Below, piece by piece: positions 9,634-15,908 of a stretch of 64,000 bases of DNA (positions are counted from its first letter, which is position 1; each line of letters begins with the position of its first letter). The stretch covers positions 20,703 through 84,702 of the forward strand of contig NZ_DASWPE010000157.1 in assembly GCF_036404135.1 (NCBI RefSeq). The letters run 5' to 3'. The position numbers and the translations under genes were made by a program. This DNA is from Rhodopseudomonas_A sp036404135. GTDB taxonomy: Bacteria > Pseudomonadota > Alphaproteobacteria > Rhizobiales > Xanthobacteraceae. The notes below the pieces were generated by a model, which had not been told where the DNA came from, made no database searches, and saw only the letters and a program-made list of their open reading frames with translations.

Positions 9634-10665
9634 CTAAGCCCTCGGCCGGCAATTATCGCAGGAGCGGCACAGCAGATCCCGTTCGATTTCCGAAGCCAGA
9701 TCGATGACGGTGCCGCTCGGATCGTTCAGCTTGTCGAGCGCCGCCTCGCGGGACAGGATGCCGAGCCTGACCAGCCGGCTCATTTCGTAATCATACGGAT
9801 GGAACTGATACAGGTTCTTGTGCCGGATGATGCCGAATGCGTTCAGCCGGCAATTGGTCGAACTTGGATCGACGTCGGTGGGCTTCGACCAGCCCAGCTC
9901 GGCGAGAACGCGGTAGATCTCGTCCTCGTCGTAGCCGACGATCGGCAGCGGACTGACGATCGTCGGAAACGGGCGGGTTTTGTACTCGTCGGCGGACAGC
10001 ATCAGATAATCATACGCCCATGATCCGGTGCGCTCCGCCAGCCGCGCGAACAGCTGCCGCCGCAGCGGATACGGAATGACGTTGTCCTTGAAGATCAGCT
10101 CCTGATCCGAGGCGAGCACCTGCCCGGGTGTGTTGCCGAGCATCACCAGCGGGACATTCTTCTCGATCGCGACGCGCAGCATCGTGGTGATGACGATGCG
10201 GATGCACGAGATGCAGACGCTGCTGCCGAACTTGGTCAGGTGATCCGGATAGACCCGCGCCAACGCGCTCTCCAGGAACAGCGCATTCATGTGATCCTGG
10301 CGGTGCCGCACGATGATGTGGTCGATCGCCAGCGCGGAGACCACGTTGCGCATGTTGGTGAGGCAGGCCGCCGAGACGAAACCGTTGTCGAACGTCACCG
10401 CCAGCAGCCTGAGACCGAACCGCGACGCCAGCAGATGCAGAAGATAGGAGCTGTCCTTGCCGCCGCTGAACGCCACCACGGCGTCGTAGCGATGGTTCTG
10501 CCGCTTGGCATCCGCGATGACGGCCGACAGCGCCTCGGTGAGCCGGGCGGCCGGCCCCGGCGGCTCTGCGGTGGAAAACTCGCGGCACAGCGAGCAGACG
10601 CCGTCCTGGTCGATGGTGATTCCGGGGAAGCTCTCGGGAAGCACGCATACGTTGCACCGACGCAT
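9634..10665 (-). CDS. PP-loop ATP-pyrophosphatase, N-acetyl sugar amidotransferase/WbpG-like, in NRPS operon (343 aa)
   Basis: The N terminus has paired cysteines (CNVC at 4-7 and CSLC at 24-27), then the PP-loop FSGGKDSS, an internal CISC, and a C-terminal CRSCDNC. This layout matches the family of LPS amidotransferases (WbpG/PseA type), which adenylate a carbonyl or amide oxygen and replace it with nitrogen delivered by a partner glutaminase. Related PP-loop enzymes also insert sulfur. No sugar genes occur nearby; instead it is coupled to the carrier-protein ligase (TGATG overlap at 10665) and to an AsnB-type glutaminase 2 bp downstream. I infer that it tailors the carrier-bound or free starter acid, perhaps forming an amidine, amide or thioamide. 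The reaction is not established. Confidence 0.85.
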   Translation of the reverse strand: MRRCNVCVLPESFPGITIDQDGVCSLCREFSTAEPPGPAARLTEALSAVIADAKRQNHRYDAVVAFSGGKDSSYLLHLLASRFGLRLLAVTFDNGFVSAACLTNMRNVVSALAIDHIIVRHRQDHMNALFLESALARVYPDHLTKFGSSVCISCIRIVITTMLRVAIEKNVPLVMLGNTPGQVLASDQELIFKDNVIPYPLRRQLFARLAERTGSWAYDYLMLSADEYKTRPFPTIVSPLPIVGYDEDEIYRVLAELGWSKPTDVDPSSTNCRLNAFGIIRHKNLYQFHPYDYEMSRLVRLGILSREAALDKLNDPSGTVIDLASEIERDLLCRSCDNCRPRA

Positions 10666-12233
10666 CACACCTGCTCCATCCTCAGCCGGCCGCGGTCGAT
10701 CTTGCTGTTGCCCGTGGTCGGCAGGCTGTCGACAAAGACGACGTCGTCCGGGACCATGTAGTAAGGCAAGTGCCGCCGGCAGTGTTGCGCCACCGCGGTC
10801 GCGCCGAGCGTCGCGCCGCGTCGGCACACGATGAAGGCGCGCAACGCCTGCGCGCCGCTGGGGTCCGGGCGGCAGGTCACCGCGGCCAGCGCGACCCCGT
10901 CGAGCGTTTGCAGGCAGGCCTCGACGTCCTCCGGATAGAGCTGATAGCCCAGCCGCTTGACCATGGTGTCCTTGCGGCCGACGAAGCGCAGATAGCCGTC
11001 CGCGTCGAGCGTGCCGAGGTCGCCGGTGTAGACGCTGCCGTCCCGGAACGTCGTGGATGTCGCACGTTTCCAGTAGCCCGGCGACACGAAGGCGCCGGCA
11101 TGCACGATTTCTCCGACGGTGCCTGCGGGACAGCGCTGTCCATGCTCGTCGACGATGCTGATGCTCACGCCGGGCAGCGGCCGACCGGCCGAGCCGAGCT
11201 TGGTCAAGAACTCCGCCGGGGCAAGACAGGTCGATCGGAACGCCTCGGTGGTTCCGTACATCATGTAGAAATCCGTCGAGGCGAGCGTGCGCTTCAGCCG
11301 AAGCAGGTCGGCCTCGGGAAAGCTCTCCCCGATCAACGACAAATAGCGCAGGCAAGGCAGCGCCGCGTCGGCGAAGGCGGGGTGGCGGTCTTGCATCATG
11401 CGCCAGAACGACGGAACCGCATGAACGCCGGTGATCCGCTCGGCGGCGAGCGTCGCCAGCACATCCTTCGGAAACAGCGAGTCCTGTAGAACCAGCGTGC
11501 CGCCGACCAGCGTCATGGTGAAAAGCTGGCTCAATGCGCCGTCGAACGAGAACGGCGTCAGGCTGATCAGGCGGTCGTCGGCGACGTTGCCGAGCAGCTG
11601 CGCAGAGACCAAGGTCGCCTGCGACAGAATGCCGTAGGTGACCATGATGCCCTTTGCCGACGCCGTGGTGCCGGAGGTGTAGATGATCGCCGCGAGATCG
11701 TCAGCGGCGCTGGCGGCGTCGGCGAAGGTCTCGCCGGCCGCGGCGTGATCGCGCAGGACGGTCGACAGTTCGATCGCCGCGACGCCCGCCGCATCCGGAT
11801 CGGCGGCGACCGCCGGGCCGTCCGCGCCGAGCCGGATCAGCAGCGGCGGCAGCGCCGAGGCGCGGCCGGCGCGCTCGACCACTGCGCGCTTGCTCGGATG
11901 GAAGAACAAGGCTGCCGGCTCGCACTCCGCCAGCACGTGACTAAGCTTGTCGTCGCGGAACGCCGGGTTGACATCGACCAGGACCGCGCCGAGCTTCATG
12001 ACGGCGAAGATCACCGCGACCTCCTCGACGCATTTTGCAGAGTAGATCGCGACGCGCATGCCGCGCTCAACGCCGGCGCCTTTAAGGAATGCAGCAATTT
12101 GGCTCGACATCACGTCAAGCGCCGCATAGCTGATGCGCCCGCCGTGCCAGGCAATCGCCTCCTTGCCGGGGCGGTCGCGCGCAGTCCGGCGCAACATGTC
12201 ATGGACCGGGATCATTCCGGGATGACTAGCCAT
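10665..12233 (-). CDS. AMP-forming acyl/aryl/aminoacyl ligase, likely loads the adjacent carrier protein (522 aa)
   Basis: A free-standing member of the ANL superfamily. It has IIYTSGTTASAKGIMV (A3), MYGTTEA (A5), YTGDLG (A7), GRKDTMVKRLGYQL (A8 hinge) and GNSKIDR with the catalytic Lys (A10). At 522 aa it has no condensation or carrier domain. It overlaps the carrier-protein gene by 8 bp, so its natural partner is that protein: the acid is adenylated and transferred to its phosphopantetheine thiol. The pocket residues, read by eye, are about DGSHSIMRSK; this is not the code I know for proline-loading PltF-type enzymes, and the Arg could contact a second carboxylate. The substrate is unknown. 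Confidence 0.9.
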   Translation of the reverse strand: MASHPGMIPVHDMLRRTARDRPGKEAIAWHGGRISYAALDVMSSQIAAFLKGAGVERGMRVAIYSAKCVEEVAVIFAVMKLGAVLVDVNPAFRDDKLSHVLAECEPAALFFHPSKRAVVERAGRASALPPLLIRLGADGPAVAADPDAAGVAAIELSTVLRDHAAAGETFADAASAADDLAAIIYTSGTTASAKGIMVTYGILSQATLVSAQLLGNVADDRLISLTPFSFDGALSQLFTMTLVGGTLVLQDSLFPKDVLATLAAERITGVHAVPSFWRMMQDRHPAFADAALPCLRYLSLIGESFPEADLLRLKRTLASTDFYMMYGTTEAFRSTCLAPAEFLTKLGSAGRPLPGVSISIVDEHGQRCPAGTVGEIVHAGAFVSPGYWKRATSTTFRDGSVYTGDLGTLDADGYLRFVGRKDTMVKRLGYQLYPEDVEACLQTLDGVALAAVTCRPDPSGAQALRAFIVCRRGATLGATAVAQHCRRHLPYYMVPDDVVFVDSLPTTGNSKIDRGRLRMEQV

Positions 12234-12495
12234 GTGAACGCGCGGCGGCGGCGCGAGCGGTGTTCGCCTGAAGCGTCAGCACCAGGTTCACCAGACCATC
12301 GACGGTGCCGAAACTCGCCATGTCGATCTCGTCGCCGGTGATTTCCAGACCGAACGTCTCTTCGATAAACGCCACCAGCGACAGCACGTCGAGCGACGTC
12401 AGCACGCCGCTTTCAAACAGGTTGCTGGCATGGTCGAATCCGCGTTCGGATGAAATCTCTTCAATATAGGCGACGATCGAATCGCGAATGCTCAT
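12226..12495 (-). CDS. Free-standing acyl/peptidyl carrier protein (89 aa)
   Basis: A small acidic four-helix carrier protein. The phosphopantetheine site is GVLTSLDVLSLV, with Ser in the context T-S-L rather than the common D-S-L, followed by the helix that ligases and tailoring enzymes recognise. It is the first gene of the tightly coupled NRPS operon, with AGGA ahead of the ATG at 12495, and its 3' end overlaps the ligase gene. It should be charged by that ligase, be modified while bound (dehydrogenase, possibly the amidotransferases) and then feed the first condensation domain. A short Ala-rich tail follows the domain. The upstream 547 bp are the unusual repeat stack described separately. 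Confidence 0.92.
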   Translation of the reverse strand: MSIRDSIVAYIEEISSERGFDHASNLFESGVLTSLDVLSLVAFIEETFGLEITGDEIDMASFGTVDGLVNLVLTLQANTARAAAARSHG

Positions 12496-12557
12496 CGGCA
12501 GTTCCTCGGGCGCTGGCTCGGTTACTCTGGACCGTTCAACTCGACACTTCCGCTCAC

Positions 12558-12694
12558 CTACTCACGAACTTTACGCTACTTACAAATGTCCACTACTTAC
12601 AAACGTCCATTACTTGTCAACGTCACCTACTTACACACTTCCACCACTTACCAACTCCGACCACTTACGGACTTCCACGACTTACAGAACGTCA
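12558..12694. repeat. Tandem array of a 17-bp repeat (seven exact-register units plus one degenerate)
   Basis: Units begin at 12576, 12593, 12610, 12627, 12644, 12661 and 12678, exactly 17 bp apart, with an eighth degenerate unit starting near 12558. The + strand consensus is CTACTTACAAACGTCCA; conservation is strongest at ACTTAC. On the minus (operon) strand each unit reads about TGGACGTTTGTAAGTAG. Units differ by a few bases each, so the array is old or under relaxed selection. It lies 63-200 bases upstream of the carrier-protein start codon. Confidence 0.9.
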
Positions 12695-12713
12695 ACCCGG
12701 GGACACTTCTGCT

Positions 12714-12817
12714 CACCACAAGTCTTACTTCTGTTCACCGCAAATCAACTCCCCGCAAATCAACTCACCGCAAATCTACTCACCACAAGTCTCAGCTCTG
12801 TTCACCACGGTCCAATC
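12714..12817. repeat. Array of a 15-bp repeat with a 7-bp spacer occurring twice
   Basis: Units with + strand consensus CACCGCAAATCAACT lie at 12736, 12751, 12766 and 12781 in perfect 15-bp register. Outlying units at 12714 (CACCACAAGTCTTAC) and 12803 are separated from the block by 7-mers ending in CTGTT (12729-12735 and 12796-12802). The array thus has a near-symmetric higher-order layout: unit, spacer, four units, spacer, unit. Confidence 0.87.
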
Positions 12818-12844
12818 TCACTCGATCCTCTCTTCTCACTCGAT

Positions 12845-12876
12845 CTCTCTCGACCCGCGGCTCTCTCGACCTGCGG
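12845..12876. repeat. 16-bp tandem duplication
   Basis: CTCTCTCGACCCGCGG at 12845-12860 is followed directly by CTCTCTCGACCTGCGG at 12861-12876, one mismatch apart. Just upstream, TCACTCGATC occurs twice (near 12818 and 12836), so this block also grew by short duplications. Confidence 0.87.
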
Positions 12877-12892
12877 CCGGGACGCCGCAAAT

Positions 12893-12930
12893 GGCAACAA
12901 GGCACAACGGCAACAAGGCACAATGACAAC
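12893..12930. repeat. 16-bp tandem repeat, two full units and a partial third
   Basis: GGCAACAAGGCACAAC (12893-12908) and GGCAACAAGGCACAAT (12909-12924) differ at the last base; GACAAC begins a truncated third copy. Unlike the other arrays it is not G-poor. Confidence 0.87.
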
Positions 12931-13042
12931 AGGCCCGGCGCATCGTTCGCAGGGGCAACCGTTCTCAGCCGCAGGCATGACCAGATAGGTCCGCCTGCGC
13001 GCGCTGAATCAGGGGGAAAGGTTTAGGCCACGGCCGGGCCGC

Positions 13043-13492
13043 TCAGGCCGCCTGACCCGTGTTGGGAACGACGCTGAGCCAGGTGCCGGCCGCCGCGACC
13101 AGAACGGCGGGGACCTCGATCCGCCGCGTCAGGATCGCATTCGGATTGATCTTGATGAACGCCAGTCGCGGCTCCCGCGTCGCCGCCGCCTTGTCGGCAC
13201 CCTCCTCCGTCGGCTTGACGTCGGCCTGCTCCTTCGCAGCCGGCTCTTCACCCTCGGCGGGCGGCGCCTCCGCGGCGACCGGCCCGAGCGCCGGATAGTC
13301 AATATCGATCACATCCCCGGCGGCGATCTCGTACTGCGCCCCGTTCAGATCGACGAGGTGAAGGGCATCGGTGCTGGTCAACACCGTCGCGACGATCAGG
13401 ACATCGGCTGGCGCCGCATCCGTCTTGCCATCGGCGGTCGCGGCCGGCCTCGAGGTGGATTGAAGTGCGGCTGCCAAGTGATCGACGGTCAT
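13043..13492 (-). CDS. Unrecognised 149-aa protein next to the NRPS operon
   Basis: The start at 13492 is chosen for its excellent AGAGGAG ribosome-binding site; the frame is open further upstream to 13654 but that extension lacks such support. The protein has no signal peptide or membrane segment. A conserved-looking N-terminal half (VLIVATVLTSTDALHLVDLNG, then YEIAAGDVIDIDYPALG) and a C-terminal part (FIKINPNAILTRRIEVPA, AAAGTWLSVVP) flank a Glu/Pro/Ala/Lys-rich linker at about residues 77-106. It reads like two beta-rich segments joined by a flexible acidic linker. I do not recognise the family. It is transcribed toward the NRPS operon and could be its first cistron or a separate unit; the intervening repeats make this unclear. 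Confidence 0.65.
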   Translation of the reverse strand: MTVDHLAAALQSTSRPAATADGKTDAAPADVLIVATVLTSTDALHLVDLNGAQYEIAAGDVIDIDYPALGPVAAEAPPAEGEEPAAKEQADVKPTEEGADKAAATREPRLAFIKINPNAILTRRIEVPAVLVAAAGTWLSVVPNTGQAA

Positions 13493-13997
13493 TATTTGCT
13501 CCTCTGAGTGACCTCTCGTTGCGGACTCAAGCGTCAGCGCCTCGCCCCAAAACGTCGGGCGCCTGATAAGGGAGTTGATCGTCGGAGCGACAGAAACAGA
13601 GAGCGTACTGACGGACACAACGTAACGCAGGCTCCGGCGCACTCTTCGCGGCACAGATTACCTACGCGCTTCGCGCGCCCATAAATGTCGATCCGTGTTG
13701 CGTCTTGTTGTTGCGGACGAAAAAAATACCGCCCGAAAGCTTGATAATATCGGCGTTTCCGTTGAGCGCCGTTGGTAGACAGCTTTCCGGTAATCACAAC
13801 TACCGAGGCTGCTACGAATGCGATGCTATGAACGCCCCGTGCCTTGAACGACGGCCTAATCAAAACTATCATATCGCATCGCTTTGGCAACTATTAATTG
13901 AATGGCCGCATCGACGATCGTGTCTGTTGCATGACGTAGCTTGCGACAACTCATTCAAAAGTCGTAGTCGCGATCTTCGGTGTCGATCAGGGCTGAT
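13493..13997. promoter_or_regulatory. Divergent intergenic region (505 bp) between the 149-aa gene and the phosphopantetheinyl transferase
   Basis: This stretch is more AT-rich than its neighbours and separates two divergent genes, so it should carry promoters for both. I see a short CGCGC-TTC-GCGCG hairpin at 13665-13677 and the dyad at 13788-13805 listed separately. A + strand open frame from 13705 to 14022 overlaps the transferase start and has no family features; I treat it as chance. Confidence 0.5.
13788..13805. promoter_or_regulatory. 18-bp imperfect dyad, candidate operator in the divergent promoter region
   Basis: CGGTAATCACAACTACCG is an inverted repeat with arms CGGTA/TACCG and partial further pairing inward. 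The length and symmetry suit a dimeric regulator such as a LuxR- or TetR-type protein, but no regulator gene is visible in the cluster and the site occurs only once. Treat as a candidate only. Confidence 0.3.
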
Positions 13998-14657
13998 ATG
14001 TGGGAACGTCTCACCGAGCTGACCGTCAATTCTTCCGGAAATGCGCGGGTGTATCTCGCCCAGACGGGTAGTCCGGCGCCCTTGCCCGCCGAAGAGAGCG
14101 TTCTGAGCTGCGGCGAGCGGACACGAGCGGAGCTGTTCGCGCTGCCGTTGCTGCGCTCCCGTTTCGTGTGGCGACGGATCCTTCTGAGAACGGTGATTGC
14201 CGCGCGTCTCGGCTGTCAGCCCGGCGAGGTCGCACTGCAGTCCACGCGCGCCGGACGACCGTTCGTCGCGGGTTCGGACCTTGGCGTCAGCATCAGCCAT
14301 TCGCGCGATATCGCGCTGATTGCCGTCACGAGCAGTTACGGGCGGATCGGCGTTGACGTCGAAGCGGTGGTGCCGATGCCGGATCAAGGGCAGATTGCCG
14401 AGATCGCATTCACCGCGCAGGAGCAGAGCGAATTGAAACGGTATGATCGCTCAAGCGAAGCGTTCTACCGAATTTGGACCTGCAAAGAAGCGTGTCTCAA
14501 AGCAATCGGCACCGGCTTCCAGCTGGACCCGCGAGCCGTGGAGATCGGCCTTGCGGATCTGGCCGCACCGACGGTGCAGCGCGCCCCTGGATCGTCGCGG
14601 CTGTCATTGATGTGCTTCGAACCGATTGCCGGATACACCGCTGCGCTGGCGATGTAG
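13998..14657 (+). CDS. Sfp/EntD-type 4'-phosphopantetheinyl transferase (219 aa)
   Basis: Transfers phosphopantetheine from CoA to the Ser of carrier domains. The diagnostic motifs are present in order: GRPFV, VSISHSRD, GVDVE with the Mg-binding acidic residues, and WTCKEACLKAIG (the WxxKEAxxK motif). Length is typical of the Sfp group. A GTG at 13980 would add six residues, but the ATG at 13998 has AGGG at a good distance, so I prefer it. It stands divergent from the NRPS side of the locus and is the natural activator of the free carrier protein and the PCP domains of the operon. It could also serve other carrier proteins of the cell. Confidence 0.93.
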   Translation: MWERLTELTVNSSGNARVYLAQTGSPAPLPAEESVLSCGERTRAELFALPLLRSRFVWRRILLRTVIAARLGCQPGEVALQSTRAGRPFVAGSDLGVSISHSRDIALIAVTSSYGRIGVDVEAVVPMPDQGQIAEIAFTAQEQSELKRYDRSSEAFYRIWTCKEACLKAIGTGFQLDPRAVEIGLADLAAPTVQRAPGSSRLSLMCFEPIAGYTAALAM

Positions 14658-14774
14658 ACCGACAACGAACCAAGCTGCGGCAATAGCTACAGCCGCGGCT
14701 CCCGAGACCAGGATCACGGCGCCGTCGATGGACTATGCGCGCCAGCTACCACAGCGGATCGAGCTCACGCAGCT

Positions 14775-15908
14775 TTACAGCGCCGCGATGTCGCCCTGCG
14801 CCCAGTCGGCGCGGGTCTGTTCGCGAAATGCCTGAAACCGGCGCTGCCCGATCGCCGCGCGGATCTCGCTCATCAGGCCTTGATAGTAAGCGATGTTGAT
14901 CTCCGACAACAGCATCGCCCCCAGCGTCTCGCCCGACTTCACCAGATGATGCAGATAGGCGCGCGAGCAGTTGCGCGTCGACGGCCAGCTACTGCGCTCA
15001 TCGAGCGGACGCGGATCGTCGGCGTGCCGCGCGTTGCGCAAATTCACCGCGCCGTAGCGGGTGAAGGCCACGCCGTGGCGACCGTTGCGGGTCGGCATCA
15101 CGCAGTCGAACATGTCGATGCCGCGCGACACCGCCTCCAGAATGTCCTCCGGCGTGCCGACGCCCATCAGATAGCGCGGCCGGTCCGGCGGCAGCACCGG
15201 CGCGGTCTCCTCGATCATCGCCAGCATCACCTGTTGCGGCTCGCCGACCGCGAGCCCGCCGATCGCGTAGCCGTGGAATCCGATCTCGATCAGCCCGCGG
15301 GCGCTTTGCTGGCGCAATTCCGGCACGTCGCCGCCCTGCACGATGCCGAACAGCATGTGGCCCTGCGGCGCACACTCGAAGGCGCGCTTGCAGCGCTCCG
15401 CCCAGCGCAGCGACAGCCGCATCGCGCGGTCGATGTCGTCGCGCTCCGCCGGCAGCCGCACGCATTCGTCGAGCTGCATCGCGATGTCGGAGCCGAGCAA
15501 TAATTGCACGTCGATGGCGCGCTCCGGAGATAGTTCAATCGCCGCGCCGTCGATATGCGAGCGAAAATTCACCGCCTGCTCGCTGACCTTGCGCAGCTGC
15601 GCCAGCGACATCACCTGGAAGCCGCCGGAATCGGTCAGCATCGGTCCGTTCCAGGTGGTGAACTTCTGCAGGCCGCCGAGCGCCGCGATCCGCTCGGCGC
15701 CGGGCCGCAGCATCAAATGATAGGTGTTGCCGAGCACGATGTCGGCGCCGGCGTCGCGCACCTCGCGCCAGTGCAGCCCCTTCATGGCGCCGAGCGTGCC
15801 GACCGGCATGAAAGCCGGCGTCCGCACCACGCCGTGCGGCGTGGTCAAAACGCCGGTCCGCGCCGCGTCGCTTTGTCCGAGCAGTTCGAAATGATTGGGC
15901 AGCGTCAT
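14775..15908 (-). CDS. tgt: Queuine tRNA-ribosyltransferase (tRNA-guanine transglycosylase), 377 aa
   Basis: Exchanges guanine 34 of tRNAs with GUN anticodons for preQ1. Seen: TPAFMPVGTLGAMKG, TDSGGFQVMSL with the general-acid Asp, and DMFDCVMPTRNGRHG with the nucleophile Asp. It overlaps queA by ATGA, so the two queuosine genes form an operon. Odd: the zinc cluster of the E. coli enzyme (Cys302, 304, 307 and His333) is not present; the matching stretch reads RSSWPSTRNCSRAYLHHL and the His position is Ile by my alignment. The fold and active site otherwise look intact. Confidence 0.96.
   Translation of the reverse strand: MTLPNHFELLGQSDAARTGVLTTPHGVVRTPAFMPVGTLGAMKGLHWREVRDAGADIVLGNTYHLMLRPGAERIAALGGLQKFTTWNGPMLTDSGGFQVMSLAQLRKVSEQAVNFRSHIDGAAIELSPERAIDVQLLLGSDIAMQLDECVRLPAERDDIDRAMRLSLRWAERCKRAFECAPQGHMLFGIVQGGDVPELRQQSARGLIEIGFHGYAIGGLAVGEPQQVMLAMIEETAPVLPPDRPRYLMGVGTPEDILEAVSRGIDMFDCVMPTRNGRHGVAFTRYGAVNLRNARHADDPRPLDERSSWPSTRNCSRAYLHHLVKSGETLGAMLLSEINIAYYQGLMSEIRAAIGQRRFQAFREQTRADWAQGDIAAL

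Larger units (their letters stand above)
12496..13042. other. Gene-less 547-bp region upstream of the NRPS operon, dominated by tandem repeats
   Basis: Between the 149-aa gene and the carrier-protein gene no convincing coding sequence is seen. Counting by hand, the + strand of 12541-12840 is about 38% C but only 10% G, against a GC-rich, unskewed surrounding. Four separate short tandem arrays fill it (17-, 15-, 16- and 16-bp periods). All three + strand frames stay open for long stretches here, but only because the repeats lack G-containing stop codons; 17- and 16-bp periods cannot encode a repeated peptide. The region is the presumed 5' leader of the operon. Confidence 0.8.

Noticed and set aside
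9634..11355. 573-aa version of the PP-loop protein
   Set aside because: The extra N terminus reads through the ligase gene in another frame; the conserved start MRRCNVC at 10665 overlaps the ligase stop.
12558..12817. CRISPR array
   Set aside because: Units of 15-17 bp follow each other directly without unique spacers of 30-40 bp, and no cas genes are present.
12450..13026. Three overlapping + strand open frames (146-166 codons) over the repeat region, one with an apparent 5-residue peptide repeat (HRKST PRKST HRKST)
   Set aside because: All three frames are open because the repeats are G-poor and avoid stop codons; the 17- and 16-bp periods break any reading frame, no ribosome-binding site precedes them, and codon use is unlike neighbouring genes.
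13705..14022. 105-codon + strand open frame before the phosphopantetheinyl transferase
   Set aside because: It overlaps the transferase start out of frame, has no ribosome-binding site and no recognisable features.
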